DNA of 64,000 nucleotides from positions 228,796 through 292,795 of the forward strand of contig CP053450.1 of assembly GCA_013285505.1 (NCBI GenBank). Reading direction: 5' to 3'. Of the stretch, positions 7,841 to 17,442 are shown one piece after another (positions within the stretch are counted from its first letter, which is position 1; each line of letters begins with the position of its first letter). The notes beneath the pieces were generated by a model. That model worked only from the letters and a program-made list of their open reading frames with translations. It was not told the DNA's origin and did no database searches. Origin of the DNA: Planctomycetota bacterium. GTDB taxonomy: Bacteria > Planctomycetota > Phycisphaerae > Phycisphaerales > UBA1924. The translations under genes were made by a program, and so were the position numbers.

Positions 7841-9879
7841 TCACCCGTCCGCCAGCACCAACCGATCCAACCGCAGCACCTCCCCCACGCTCCACGCCTG
7901 GAACGGGCAGCCCCGCGGCGTGTGGGGCTCGTCGCCGTCGGCGATCTCGGCGATGTGCCCGAGACCGTGCTCGGCGACGCTCTCGACCAGCGGCTTCACA
8001 AACCGCTCCCGCGCCTCGCGCTTGGCCGAGGCCTTCCCGCTGCGCACCCGGACCCACGCCTCGGCGAAGGGGCCCATGAGCCAGGGCCACGCCGTGCCGT
8101 TGTGGTAGGCGCTGTCGCGCTCCAGCGGCCCGCTGCCGCTCTCGCCGATGTACCTGCCGATATACCCCGGCTCCCGCGGCCCCAGCGTCCGCATGCCCAT
8201 CGGGGTGAGCAGCTCCTGCTCGCACAAGTCCACGATGCGCGCGCACGCTTGCCCGAGACCAGCGAGTGCGTGAGCCCGCCGATCGCGAGCAACTGGTTCG
8301 GGCGCAGGCCGCCGTCGGTCTCGCCCTCGGTGTGGCCGACATCGACCACGTCGAACAGGCACCCCTTGTCCTCGTTCCAGAATCGCTTGGCGAAGGACGC
8401 CTCGGCGCGGGCCGCGGACCGGGCCAGCCGCGGCTCGTCGTTTGCGGCGAGCTTGAGCGCGTTGATCCACAGCGCCTGGATCTCGACCGGCTTGCCCACC
8501 CGCGGCGTCATGGCCTTGCCGTCCACGCGGGCGTCCATCCATGTCAGGCTCGAGTCGCCCTCGCCGCAGGCGAGCAGGCCGTCGGCGTCCATGCGGATGC
8601 CCAGCGCCCGTCCCCGCGGCATAGGCCTCGAGCGCGCACACACGTGCGGCGGATCAGCTTGGCGTCGCCCGCCGACAGCGTAAAGCCCTTCGCCCCGACC
8701 GCGGCCATCGCCTTGGCGTCGCCGGCCATCGCCAGGAAGTCGTGGGCCGCCTGCACGTACCAGAGCGCCGCGTCCACCGAGTGAAACTCGGGCTCCTCGC
8801 CCGCGTCGGGGAAGCGGTTGGGCAGGAGCCCGTCCATCTGCGCCCGCGACCACTCGATGAGGATCTGCCGCGCCCGTCTCCATGCGGCCCGTCGCCAGGC
8901 ACAGCCCGCGCATCGCGATGAAGGTGTCGCGCCCCCAGTCGGTGAACCACGGGTAGCCCGCGATGATGGTGGACGCCAGGCCGCGTTTGACGAGGTAGGC
9001 ATCGGCTGCGCGCGCAAGCCCCGCGGTTGACCACGCCTCTTTCGCGCCCCGGCCGCGCTTGTGCTTGACCGCCACGGCCCCGGGCAAGGCCTCACGCCTC
9101 GCGGCTTCCTGCTCACGGAGCGAGGCGATCACCTCCGTCGCCCCGCCGGCGGGCAGCGGGCGGTCCGGCGGCGTGTCGGTCGAGAAGATCAGCCCGGCCT
9201 CGGGCTGCGCACCGGTGATCGTGAACCGGAACTCGCCGGGGGTCGCGCAGTCCTCGTTGGCGTCGAGCCCCCGCTCCCGTTCGCGGGCATAGAGGAACGA
9301 CCGGAACCAGTCCGGGTTGGGCTCGTAGCTGCCGCTGAACATCGCCCGCACCCGCGGCGTGCCCCAGTAGGGGTGCCACGTCACCCGGCCCTCACCCACC
9401 TCGGCCAGAAACGAGAACGAGCCGTTCTCGCTGTGCAACTGGTGGTAGCCCCGCACCGTCAGCAGCGGCTTCACACGCAGCGCGACCTCGCGCCCCTCGG
9501 TCAGCACCCGCCAGGTCGCGACGGTCGCCGCCCGCCCGCGCGGCACGAACACCTCGTGCTGGATGCGCGTCCGGTCGTCGAGCTTGTAGACCCACGTCGG
9601 CCACGGGTCGGGCGTGAAGCTCTCGATCCACTTGAAGCCTGTGGGGTAGACCACGCCCGGCTCGTAGTTGTGCGCGCAGAGCGGGTATTCCACACCGCCC
9701 GAGTCGGCCCAGACCTCGAGCCCGTTGACGAGGACGAAGCGGTCGGTGGGAGGCGTGCGTGCCGCGAGCAGCAGGGCGTGGTACCGACGCGAACGCGCCC
9801 CCGAGACCGTGCCCGAGGCAAAGCCCCCGAGCCCGTCGGTTTCCAGCCACTCCGCCTCGCCTCCGAATACTCGTTCCAT
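7841..9879 (-). CDS. Glycogen debranching enzyme, amylo-alpha-1,6-glucosidase (GH133-like; four frameshifts)
   Basis: About 682 residues after repair. The N-terminal domain carries LETDGLGGFASGTVSG and RRYHALLLAA, typical of bacterial/archaeal debranching enzymes. The C-terminal (alpha/alpha)6 domain has IIAGYPWFTDWGRDTFIA, LLPNRFPD, FHSVDAALWYV and YHNGTAWPWLMGPFAEAW. It would remove alpha-1,6 branches from glycogen. It lies directly downstream of glycogen synthase on the same strand. Frame breaks near 8872, 8634 and 8606 are each repaired by one GC unit, and the one near 8240 by two. Start ATG at 9879: a TACGCT hexamer lies 8 bases upstream and there is no Shine-Dalgarno, so the mRNA may be leaderless. 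Confidence 0.9.
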
Positions 9880-9887
9880 GCGGCGGT

Positions 9888-9893
9888 AGCGTA
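9888..9893 (-). promoter_or_regulatory. -10-like TACGCT, candidate leaderless promoter of debranching gene
   Basis: TANNNT hexamer 8 bases before the ATG at 9879, with no ribosome binding site between. It lies in the 50-base gap after the glycogen synthase stop. Confidence 0.4.
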
Positions 9894-9929
9894 GTCGCTC
9901 CGGCGCACCGTGCCCGGGCGCTCCGGATG

Positions 9930-11789
9930 CTAATACGTCCCGACCTTCGCCCTCGCCAGCGCCAGGTCGTGGGCCGCGTGGTAGGGCCGGCCGAGCTTGC
10001 TCCACTCAAAGCTCCAGCTCCGCCGCTCCACTTCGTTGCGCACCGCGATCCGTCCGCGCCGGTCGAGCAGGCAGAACTCCCACATCCGACGCGCCAGAAG
10101 TTCCGAGGCCTCCTCGTCGCTCCGGCCGCGGCGCGGCACGATGTACATCCCCCACTTGTTGTGGTCGGGGAAGTTCTCCGCCACGTACCGGCCGAAGCCG
10201 GCCAGGTCGCTGGTGATCGCCGGCACACCCAGCGCCACGCACTCCAGCGGCGTGTAGCCCCACGGCTCGTACGCGCTCGGGAACAGGCCCAGGTGGCACC
10301 CACGCACAAACTGCTCGTACTCGATGCCCCACAGCGGGTTGGTCGTGGAGATGAAGTCGGGGTGGTACACGACCTTCACCCGGTCCTCCGGCCCGTTGAC
10401 CAGCCCCAGCCGCCGGATCGTCCGGATCACCTCGTCGGTGTCCTCATCTTCCAGCGTGTGTGTCACCACCGGGGGAAGGCGGCCGGTGTGCAGCGCCGCC
10501 TGCGTGCGACGAAGCCGCAACCGCCAGTAGTCCTTGACCAGATCGTCCAGCACCACCCGCTCGCCCGCGGCACTCTTGCGGAACAGCTCCTCCCGCAGGC
10601 TCTCGGTGATCTGCCGGCACACCTCGTGCAGCTCGGCCAGCACGCCCCGGCCCTCGAGCGCTTCGGGCCGCAGGTGCCGGTGCGGGCGACGCGTCACGAT
10701 GAAGAGCACCACCGTGTGGTCCGACTCCTCCCGACGCAGCCGCTCGTTGAGCCGGGCGCACCCTTCGAGGCAAAGGTCAAACCCCTTGTTCCGCGGCTCG
10801 AACCGGCCGCTGGTGAACATGTACATCGTCTTCTCGAGATCGAACGAGTAGCTCGGGAAGAAGTGCCCCATCACGAACTCGTGGATCTGCTCCTTGAACT
10901 GCGCGTGCAGCGTCTGGAACTCGTGCCCCACGTTGTAGTGCTCGATGTTCAGGCCGTTGGGCAGGATCAGGTCCGGCTTGCGGCCCAGCAGCACCGCGCA
11001 CTCCTCGGCCGTGATCGGCGAGATGGTCGTGAAGACGTGGGCCCCGTGTGCCGCGGCCCGCTCGTAGTGGTGCTGTGCGAGGATGCCGAACCGCTTGGCC
11101 TCGGCCTCGTGATCGATCTTGGGCAGCCGCCCGTAGAAATCGCCCTCGCTCGATGCGATGTACCGGCCGGTGATCGTCGCGTGGGTCGTGAAGACGACCG
11201 CCGCCCCGACCTGCTCGCGACGGATCATGGGGATCGCCAGGCCGCTCATCCACTCGTGGAAGTGGGCGAGCACCCGCCGCTGCGTGCCGCGGCTCTCCCA
11301 GACCGGGCAGAGATGGACGAACAACCGCCGCAACGACTCGGCAAAGCCCACCACGCTGTCCACGAGCGGGTCGTCGCCGGGCGACTCGATCCCGTGGTCC
11401 TTCCAGATGCCGAATTTGATCTCGTCGATCTTGCTCGCCGAGAAGTTGTGCTCCAGCAGCAGCGCCCGGGGCCGCCCCTGCACCAGCCACCGGCCCGTGT
11501 GCGCCTTGACGCCGTCTTTCTCGAGCGCATCGCACACCTGCGCCAGCCAGCCCGTCGGACGACGCGTGTCGAGCTCCAGATCGCTCCGCTGACCCATGTA
11601 GGGCCCGACCATCAGGTAGCGGTTCTGCCACCGCTCGACCATGGTCGGGGCCTTGGACCGCAGCACCTGATAGATGCCGCCCACCGGGTTGCAGACCTCC
11701 CAGCCGATCTCCACCAGCAGCGACCCGGCCGGGGCGCGGAGCGCATCGACCTGCGGGGCGTGGCTGACCGCGTTCGGAACGACTGACAT
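9930..11789 (-). CDS. Glycogen synthase, GT3 (eukaryotic-type) family
   Basis: 619 residues, unbroken frame. The N-terminus has EIGWEVCNPVGGIYQVLRSKA, and VGPYMGQ follows, the hallmark of GT3 glycogen synthases rather than the GT5 GlgA of most bacteria. Further family features are HEWMSGLAIPM, TTHATITGRY, NGLNIEHYNV and, near the C-terminus, SAYEPWGYTPLECVALG, which carries the E-x7-E-like nucleotide-sugar motif. GT3 enzymes use UDP-glucose to extend alpha-1,4-glucan. AAGGAG lies 12 bases before the ATG. The gene is divergent from glgB across a 90-base spacer and upstream of the debranching enzyme, giving a complete build-branch-debranch set. Confidence 0.93.
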   Translation of the reverse strand: MSVVPNAVSHAPQVDALRAPAGSLLVEIGWEVCNPVGGIYQVLRSKAPTMVERWQNRYLMVGPYMGQRSDLELDTRRPTGWLAQVCDALEKDGVKAHTGRWLVQGRPRALLLEHNFSASKIDEIKFGIWKDHGIESPGDDPLVDSVVGFAESLRRLFVHLCPVWESRGTQRRVLAHFHEWMSGLAIPMIRREQVGAAVVFTTHATITGRYIASSEGDFYGRLPKIDHEAEAKRFGILAQHHYERAAAHGAHVFTTISPITAEECAVLLGRKPDLILPNGLNIEHYNVGHEFQTLHAQFKEQIHEFVMGHFFPSYSFDLEKTMYMFTSGRFEPRNKGFDLCLEGCARLNERLRREESDHTVVLFIVTRRPHRHLRPEALEGRGVLAELHEVCRQITESLREELFRKSAAGERVVLDDLVKDYWRLRLRRTQAALHTGRLPPVVTHTLEDEDTDEVIRTIRRLGLVNGPEDRVKVVYHPDFISTTNPLWGIEYEQFVRGCHLGLFPSAYEPWGYTPLECVALGVPAITSDLAGFGRYVAENFPDHNKWGMYIVPRRGRSDEEASELLARRMWEFCLLDRRGRIAVRNEVERRSWSFEWSKLGRPYHAAHDLALARAKVGTY

Positions 11790-11880
11790 GGGCCGGCAAA
11801 CTCCTTCGGTGACGGGTCAGATTCTAGGACGAGCCTAGCGAGTACCATGCTCTATCGAAACCCCAACCACCGACACTCCC

Positions 11881-13776
11881 ATGACGCCGCACCAGCCATC
11901 GCTCTCCGACGTGGACCTGCACCTCTTCAACGAGGGCACCCACGCGCACCTGGGCCACAAGCTGGGCGCGCACACCCACCCCGATGGCTCGGCGACGCAC
12001 TTTGCCGTCTGGGCCCCCTCGGCCCAGTCGGTCCACCTCGTCGGCGATTTCAACCACTGGGACATCCACGCCACACCGATGCACCCGCTCGGCTCCTCCG
12101 GGATCTGGGAGTGCTCAATCGACAGCGTGCCGCAGGGCGCCAATTACAAATACGCCATCCGCTCCAACATCAGCGGGCACGAGGCGATCAAGGCCGACCC
12201 GGTCGCGCTCCACGCCGAGACCCCGCCCAAGTCCAGCTCCAAGGTCTGGACTACCAGCCACCAGTGGCAGGACCAGGACTGGATGGAGGATCGCAAGAGT
12301 GACGACTGGCGACGCCGCCCCATGAGCACCTACGAGGTCCATCTCGGCTCGTGGAGGCGCAACCCCGACGAGGGCGACCGCCCGCTCAGCTACCGCGAGG
12401 CCGCCGAACAGCTCGCCGAATATGTCGGCTGGCTCGGCTTCACCCACGTCGAGCTGATGCCCGTGATGGAGCACCCCTTCGACGGCTCGTGGGGGTACCA
12501 GTCCACCGGCTACTTCGCGCCGACCAGCCGCTTCGGCTCGCCGGACGATTTCATGGCCTTCGTCGACACGCTGCACCAGGCCGGCATCGGTGTCATCCTC
12601 GACTGGGTGCCCAGCCACTTCGCCACCGACGGGCACGGCCTCAGCCTCTTCGACGGCACGCACCTCTACGAGCACGCCGACCGGCGCCAGGGCTTCCACC
12701 CCGACTGGGGCTCCTTCATCTTCAACTACGGGCGCAACGAGGTCCGGTCCTTCCTGCTCTCCAGCGCCAACCACTGGATCGACACCTTCCACGCCGACGG
12801 CCTCCGCGTGGACGCCGTCGCCAGCATGCTCTACCTCGACTACTCGCGCAAGGACGGCGAGTGGATCCCCAACGAGCACGGCGGCAAGGAGAACCTCGAA
12901 GCCATCGGGTTCCTCAAGCAGCTCAACACCACGCTCTACGGCGAGCACCCCGGCGTCATCACCGTCGCCGAAGAGTCCACCTCCTTCGCCGGTGTCTCCA
13001 GGCCCGTCTACGACGGCGGCCTCGGCTTCGGCTTCAAGTGGGACATGGGCTGGATGAACGACACCCTCCGCTACTTCCGGCGCGAGCCCTCCCACCGCAA
13101 GTGGCACCACGACGAGCTGACCTTCCGCGGCCTCTACGCCTTCAGCGAGAACTTCGTCCTGCCGCTCAGCCACGACGAGGTCGTCCACGGCAAGGGCTCG
13201 CTGCTCGACCAGATGCCCGGCGACGACTGGCAGAAGTTCGCCAACCTCCGCCTGCTGCTGGCCTACCAGTGGTGCTGCCCCGGCAAGAAACTCCTCTTCA
13301 TGGGGTCCGAGTTCGCCCAGCGCGCCGAGTGGAACGCCAACCAGAGCCTCGACTGGCACCTCACCGCCTACGCCCCGCACTCAGGGATGCAGGAGCTTGT
13401 GCGCGCGCTCAACAAGGTCCACCGCGAGCACGCCGCGATGCACCAGCTCGACTGCGACCCCCGCGGCTTCGAGTGGCTGCACTGCGACGACGCGGACAAC
13501 TCGGTCCTGGCTTTCTTCCGCCACGCCGACGACGGCTCACCGCCCGTCCTCTGCATCTTCAACTTCACCCCCGTGCCGCGGGACAACTACCGCGTCGGCG
13601 TCTCCAACGGCACACGCTGGACCAAGCTCCTCGACACCGACGATGACGACTTCGGCGGCTCCGGCTACGGCTGGCAGGATTCCTCCCACGCCGACGCCAT
13701 CCCCATGCACGGCCGGTCACGATCGATCGCGATCACCCTGCCGCCGCTCGGCGCGGTCATTCTCAAAGCCGAGTAG
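11881..13776 (+). CDS. glgB: 1,4-alpha-glucan branching enzyme
   Basis: 631 residues, GH13 family. A CBM48-like N-terminal domain ([20 protein letters not shown]) is followed by the (beta/alpha)8 barrel. GH13 regions: [11 protein letters not shown] (I), [16 protein letters not shown] (II, catalytic Asp), ITVAEEST (III, catalytic Glu), [15 protein letters not shown] (IV). The C-terminal beta domain ends with [12 protein letters not shown]. It adds alpha-1,6 branches to glycogen. It is shorter than E. coli GlgB (about 730 residues) because the extra N-terminal module is absent. Divergent from glycogen synthase. No frameshift. Confidence 0.95.
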   Translation: MTPHQPSLSDVDLHLFNEGTHAHLGHKLGAHTHPDGSATHFAVWAPSAQSVHLVGDFNHWDIHATPMHPLGSSGIWECSIDSVPQGANYKYAIRSNISGHEAIKADPVALHAETPPKSSSKVWTTSHQWQDQDWMEDRKSDDWRRRPMSTYEVHLGSWRRNPDEGDRPLSYREAAEQLAEYVGWLGFTHVELMPVMEHPFDGSWGYQSTGYFAPTSRFGSPDDFMAFVDTLHQAGIGVILDWVPSHFATDGHGLSLFDGTHLYEHADRRQGFHPDWGSFIFNYGRNEVRSFLLSSANHWIDTFHADGLRVDAVASMLYLDYSRKDGEWIPNEHGGKENLEAIGFLKQLNTTLYGEHPGVITVAEESTSFAGVSRPVYDGGLGFGFKWDMGWMNDTLRYFRREPSHRKWHHDELTFRGLYAFSENFVLPLSHDEVVHGKGSLLDQMPGDDWQKFANLRLLLAYQWCCPGKKLLFMGSEFAQRAEWNANQSLDWHLTAYAPHSGMQELVRALNKVHREHAAMHQLDCDPRGFEWLHCDDADNSVLAFFRHADDGSPPVLCIFNFTPVPRDNYRVGVSNGTRWTKLLDTDDDDFGGSGYGWQDSSHADAIPMHGRSRSIAITLPPLGAVILKAE

Positions 13777-13793
13777 CCGCCCAACACCGCGGG

Positions 13794-13886
13794 TGCCACG
13801 GGTCAGACGCTGCTTTGAGCGGCTGCCCCGTGACCGGGGCGTCCCCGCACGCGGCAGTCCCGCAGAGCCGGGCCTGACCCGTGGCA
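13794..13886. repeat. Composite palindromic element (REP/BIME-like)
   Basis: Perfect 13-bp inverted repeats tgccacgggtcag (13794-13806) and ctgacccgtggca (13874-13886) enclose three smaller hairpins, including cgct-gctttg-agcg and gccccg-tgac-cggggc. The gctttg loop is the same as in the other REP families of this window. Located between glgB and the next gene. Confidence 0.7.
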
Positions 13887-14028
13887 TTGGCCACATTCGG
13901 CCAACAGACCAAAACCCAACACGCCGCGGGATGCGAATGGGGTACCGGAGAGCCACCCACCCCAGCTATACTCCCAGCGAGAGAATCACCGCCCGAACGC
14001 GGGCAACACCCACAAGGAGGGAACCCCC

Positions 14029-14847
14029 ATGCGCACCATCACGACCATCGCTATCGCCGGCCTCGCAGCCACCACCGCCAGCGCCCAGTTCCAGTTCTTC
14101 AGCTCCGCCGACGCCGTCCTCTACCGCGGCACCGACGGCGGCCTCACCGACACGTTCAACGGTGCCGACGAGATCCGCGGCATGAGCATCCTCGAGAACG
14201 GCGTCAACATCGCCGGCGCGTCCTTCGGCGATGTCATCGCCGTCAGCAGCCCCCAGGGCCAGAACGACGCCCAGGAGGTCTACCGCGTCGACAACGCCTT
14301 CAGCGGCACACCCAGCCTCGTCCAGATCGGCGTCACCAGCGAGCCCGTCTCCGACATCGCCTTCGCCAACGGCCGCATCTTCGGCGTAGACAACTCCGGC
14401 CCCGCCGGCACCATCCTCGTCCGCGAGTTCGACGCCAACTTCAACGAGATCAACACCTTCGACACCGGCATCAACATCGTGGATCGTGGCGCCGGCGGCC
14501 TCGCCTACGACCCCGCCAACGACATCTTCTACGTCACCGATCCCGACTCCGACCAGCTCTGGTCCTACAGCCTCGGCGGCAGCTCCACCCTCCTGGGCAA
14601 CGCCGGATTCGACTTCGGACAGAACGATCTGGCGATGTTCAACGGCAAGCTCTACGCCGCGATCGCCGAGCTCGGCCGCGGCACCTACAACATCGGTGAG
14701 TTCAACACCACCGACGGCTCGTTCTTCAACCTCGTCACCGTGGGCGCCTACCCCGGCGGCTCGATCGGCGCGGTCGTGATCCCCGCGACCCCGACCCTCG
14801 CGCTGCTCGGCCTCGGCGGCCTGGCCGCAGCGCGTCGCCGCCGCTAA
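14029..14847 (+). CDS. Secreted protein with PEP-CTERM-like sorting tail
   Basis: 272 residues. Signal peptide MRTITTIAIAGLAATTASAQ. The mature part has repeated short beta-blade-like units (YRGTDGGLTDTFNGADEIRG, FDTGINIVDRGAGGLAYDP, PDSDQLWSYSLGGSS). The C-terminus ATPTLALLGLGGLAAARRRR has the Pro, hydrophobic helix and Arg cluster of PEP-CTERM-like sorting signals, which direct processing at the cell envelope. ggagg precedes the ATG, and a TATACT hexamer at 13967-13972 could be the -10 of a leadered promoter. A paralogue of similar design lies at 56565-57479. Substrate or role unknown. Confidence 0.85.
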   Translation: MRTITTIAIAGLAATTASAQFQFFSSADAVLYRGTDGGLTDTFNGADEIRGMSILENGVNIAGASFGDVIAVSSPQGQNDAQEVYRVDNAFSGTPSLVQIGVTSEPVSDIAFANGRIFGVDNSGPAGTILVREFDANFNEINTFDTGINIVDRGAGGLAYDPANDIFYVTDPDSDQLWSYSLGGSSTLLGNAGFDFGQNDLAMFNGKLYAAIAELGRGTYNIGEFNTTDGSFFNLVTVGAYPGGSIGAVVIPATPTLALLGLGGLAAARRRR

Positions 14848-14879
14848 ACCAGCGATCGCATCCGCACGACAATCGCACG

Positions 14880-14906
14880 CGCCGGCCCGGGTGATCCGGG
14901 CCGGCG
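14880..14906 (+). terminator. Hairpin after the PEP-CTERM-like gene
   Basis: Perfect 11-bp arms cgccggcccgg and ccgggccggcg with a 5-base loop, followed by ttgtcgttgtg. There is no long T tract, so efficiency is uncertain. Confidence 0.6.
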
Positions 14907-14937
14907 TTGTCGTTGTGCCCACGGGTGCCCGATCCCC

Positions 14938-14943
14938 TACCCT
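14938..14943 (+). promoter_or_regulatory. -10-like TACCCT, candidate leaderless promoter of hisS
   Basis: TANNNT hexamer ending 6 bases before the hisS ATG at 14950, with no Shine-Dalgarno sequence. Confidence 0.45.
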
Positions 14944-14949
14944 TGCCGC

Positions 14950-16404
14950 ATGACCGCCCCGTCCAGGACAGACCAGCCCCACAAGATCCAGCCGCCCCGC
15001 GGCACGCGCGACCTCTACCCCGCCGAGGCCGCACGCCGACGCTGGCTCACCGAACGCTGGCGCGAGGTCTCCGTCCGCCACGGCTTCGAAGAGGTTGACG
15101 GCCCCACCTTCGAGGCCTCCGACCTCTACGCGGTCAAGAGCGGCGACGGCATCCTCGGCGAACTCTTCCAGGCCTTTAGCGGCAAGAGCCCCGACGAGGT
15201 CGAGCAGGTCAAAGACACCGGCCGCGCCCCCTACGCCCTGCGTCCCGAGTTCACCCCCACACTTGCGCGCATGTACGCCGCGAAGGCCGCGGGGCTGCCA
15301 AAGCCGTGCAAGTGGTTCATGGCCGGACCCTTCTTCCGCGCCGAACGCCCGCAGCGGGGAAGGCTGCGGGAGTTTTTGCAGTGGAACTGTGATGTGCTGG
15401 GGTTGGATATCCCGACGGAGAAGTGGAACGCAGAGGACGCAGAGAGCCGCGCAGAGGTCGCAGAGGCGAAGGCGCGGATGGATGCGGAGTGTATTGCGTG
15501 TTGTGTTGCTGATTTGGAGTCACTGGGGTTGGCCCCAAGTGATGTCTCGATCCACTTCGGCAGTCGGGATGTGGTCACCAACATGCTCAATGAGATGGAG
15601 ATACCAGAGTCCCGCCACACCCAGATTCTGAACCTGTTGGATCGCCAATCCAAGCTCGCTCCAAAAGACTTTGCGGCTGAGTGTGATCGACTCGGCTTTC
15701 ACATGCACCGTTTCCAAGTACTACAAGGAATCTGCATTGATGCGATGAAGCAAGGGTTTCCATGGATCGGGCTTAACAGTGACGAACACGCCGTTACATT
15801 CGACTTCAAATCGATGGCCTTGCTTGCAACGGAGATTGAGAAGCTGGGGATTACCGCTTGGTGCAAGCCAGATCTCTCCATCGCTCGCGGCCTCGCCTAC
15901 TACACCGGCACCGTCTTCGAAGTCATCGCCGACGGCGAACGCGCCGTCGCCGGCGGCGGGCGGTACGACAACCTCATCGAGCTCTTCGGCGGCCCCAAGA
16001 CGCCCGCGGTCGGCTTTGCGATGGGCGACGTCGTCCTCTCGCTCCTGCTGCAGGACAAGGGCCTGATGCCCAGCGGCGACGAGCTGATGGGCCTTGTCGG
16101 CCAGCACCCCGACGTCTTCGTGCTCAGCAACGGCGACGAGGCCGCGGAAGCCAGGGTCCGCCCCACCGTCGCCGCACTCCGGCGTGGCGGTGAGTCGCTC
16201 GCCGGCCTCCACGTCCGCCACTCCTACAAGGCGACGAAGAACGTCGGCAAGCTGCTCAAAGAAGCCGCCCAGCAGGGCGCCCGCTTCGCCGTCATCATCG
16301 AGGACGCCGAATCCTGCTCGGTTAAGGACACCCGCACCAACGAGCAATGGCCCGACAAGGTCCCCCTCACCGACCTCCACGCCCGGCTCGCCGGGGCGAT
16401 GTAA
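14950..16404 (+). CDS. hisS: Histidyl-tRNA synthetase with an unusual middle segment
   Basis: 484 residues, class II synthetase that charges tRNA-His. Motif 1 region PPRGTRDLYPAEA, motif 2 region ALRPEFTPTLARMYAAKA and FFRAERPQRGRLREFLQWN, histidine-binding GLAYYTGTVFEV, motif 3 region AGGGRYDNLIELFGG, and a C-terminal anticodon-binding domain are all present. From about 15352 to 15888 the codon use changes abruptly to lower GC (for example ttttgcagtggaactgtg) and then returns. Near residues 160-180 there is an extra segment EDAESRAEVAEAKAR, encoded by a gcagag-type repeat. The protein frame stays intact throughout. Start ATG 14950 with a TACCCT hexamer 6 bases upstream. Confidence 0.95.
   Translation: MTAPSRTDQPHKIQPPRGTRDLYPAEAARRRWLTERWREVSVRHGFEEVDGPTFEASDLYAVKSGDGILGELFQAFSGKSPDEVEQVKDTGRAPYALRPEFTPTLARMYAAKAAGLPKPCKWFMAGPFFRAERPQRGRLREFLQWNCDVLGLDIPTEKWNAEDAESRAEVAEAKARMDAECIACCVADLESLGLAPSDVSIHFGSRDVVTNMLNEMEIPESRHTQILNLLDRQSKLAPKDFAAECDRLGFHMHRFQVLQGICIDAMKQGFPWIGLNSDEHAVTFDFKSMALLATEIEKLGITAWCKPDLSIARGLAYYTGTVFEVIADGERAVAGGGRYDNLIELFGGPKTPAVGFAMGDVVLSLLLQDKGLMPSGDELMGLVGQHPDVFVLSNGDEAAEARVRPTVAALRRGGESLAGLHVRHSYKATKNVGKLLKEAAQQGARFAVIIEDAESCSVKDTRTNEQWPDKVPLTDLHARLAGAM
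15427..15471 (+). repeat. Degenerate gcagag repeat inside hisS
   Basis: gaacgcagaggacgcagag, then agccgcgcagaggtcgcagag: short direct repeats of cgcagagg/gcagag that add about 15 residues (EDAESRAEVAEAKAR) where other HisRS proteins go straight into DAE. Confidence 0.6.
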
Positions 16405-16422
16405 CACGCGCCATTCTCGCAT

Positions 16423-16525
16423 AGAGCCCCTCGCGCGAGCGAGGGGACGACGGGTTGTCGGCCGGCGGATGCGAATCGTTATCTCGGGTGCGCGGCGCGT
16501 TCCCCTCGCTTGCGCGAGGGGCTCT
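16423..16525. repeat. Inverted pair of REP hairpins (REPIN-like)
   Basis: Copy 1: agag, then cccctcgc-gcga-gcgagggg (to 16446). Copy 2, reversed: cccctcgc-ttgc-gcgagggg, then ctct (16500-16525). The 8-bp arms are perfect with 4-base loops. The pair sits in the 145-base gap between hisS and the converging ABC ATPase gene. A third copy lies inside a glycosyltransferase gene at 34604-34630. Confidence 0.85.
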
Positions 16526-16549
16526 ACGCGGCTCTTCTTCTGCCCGGGG

Positions 16550-17389
16550 CTATCTCCCCGTCGCCCGCCGCCCATGCAACACCGGCATCTCCCGCAGGTA
16601 CTCCATCGCCGGCGGGCAGTCCTCCTCGCCGAAGTGCTCGTAGTCCCCGTCGTAGCAGATCTCGCCCTTGTGCAGCATCACGACCCGCGGGCTCAGCCGG
16701 CGCAGCAGCTCCTTGTCGTGCGTCACCAGCACCGTCGTGCGGTTCTCGCCGTTGGCGCGGGGCTTGTGGTGCATGTCCCACACCAGCTCGTGGATGCTGC
16801 CGCTGACCACCGGGTCGAGCCCCGTCGTCGGCTCGTCATAAAACAGCACCGCCGGATCGATCGCGATTGCGCGCGCAATCGCGACCCGCTTGGCCATGCC
16901 GCCGGACAGCTCGTCCCGGTCCTTGTGCAGCACATCGTCCACATCGAGCGCGCACGCCTCGAGACTCTCCCGCGCCCGCTTCAGGATCGCCTTCTCACTC
17001 AGCTGCTGGTGCTCACGCAACAGCAGCGCGATGTTCTCGTACACCGACCCGCTGAAAAGCGCGTTCCGCTGAAACACCACCGCCCAGTGCATCCGGATCC
17101 GCTGCAGCAGGCTCTCCCTGGCGTCGGTGATCTCGGTCAGCGGGGCCCCCTTCCGCCCGTGGTCGGCCGCGAACACCTTGCCGCCGGAGATGTCCAGCAG
17201 CCGCAGCACGCAGTCGAGCAGCACCGTCTTGCCCGATCCCGACGCCCCCACGATCGCCACCATCTGCCCCCGCTCGATCTCCAGATCGATGTCCCGCAGC
17301 ACAACACGACCATCGAACGCCTTCACCAGCCGCTCGGTGCGCAGCTCGACCGACGGGGCGGCCTCGGGTGATTTCTGCGGCGGAGACAT
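16550..17389 (-). CDS. ABC transporter ATPase, MlaF-like
   Basis: About 279 residues from ATG 17389 (an in-frame GTG is at 17398). Walker A GASGSGKT, Q-loop VVFQRNALFSGSVYEN, signature DELSGGMAKRVAIARA, Walker B AVLFYDEPTTGLDP and H-loop VLVTHDK. The LSGGM..R signature and the YDEPT form are typical of MlaF-type lipid-trafficking ATPases. A second MlaF-like ATPase (19584-20480) and an MCE protein (20593-21905) lie nearby, but no MlaE permease is in the window. TATCGT 7 bases before ATG suggests a leaderless start. Confidence 0.88.
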   Translation of the reverse strand: MSPPQKSPEAAPSVELRTERLVKAFDGRVVLRDIDLEIERGQMVAIVGASGSGKTVLLDCVLRLLDISGGKVFAADHGRKGAPLTEITDARESLLQRIRMHWAVVFQRNALFSGSVYENIALLLREHQQLSEKAILKRARESLEACALDVDDVLHKDRDELSGGMAKRVAIARAIAIDPAVLFYDEPTTGLDPVVSGSIHELVWDMHHKPRANGENRTTVLVTHDKELLRRLSPRVVMLHKGEICYDGDYEHFGEEDCPPAMEYLREMPVLHGRRATGR

Positions 17390-17396
17390 GGTCTGC

Positions 17397-17402
17397 ACGA
17401 TA
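17397..17402 (-). promoter_or_regulatory. -10-like TATCGT, candidate leaderless promoter of ABC ATPase gene
   Basis: TANNNT hexamer 7 bases before the ATG at 17389, with no Shine-Dalgarno sequence. Confidence 0.35.
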
Positions 17403-17442
17403 GCGGCCGCTAACCCCGCGTACCATCAACCACGCGCAAGGG

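Noticed and set aside
9759..11786. Long open frame on the plus strand, opposite glycogen synthase
   Set aside because: Antisense shadow rich in Arg, Pro and His; the minus-strand GT3 synthase has all family motifs.
15427..15471. Microsatellite as a possible sequencing artefact in hisS
   Set aside because: The repeat keeps the frame and lies within a longer segment of changed composition, so it seems to be real sequence.
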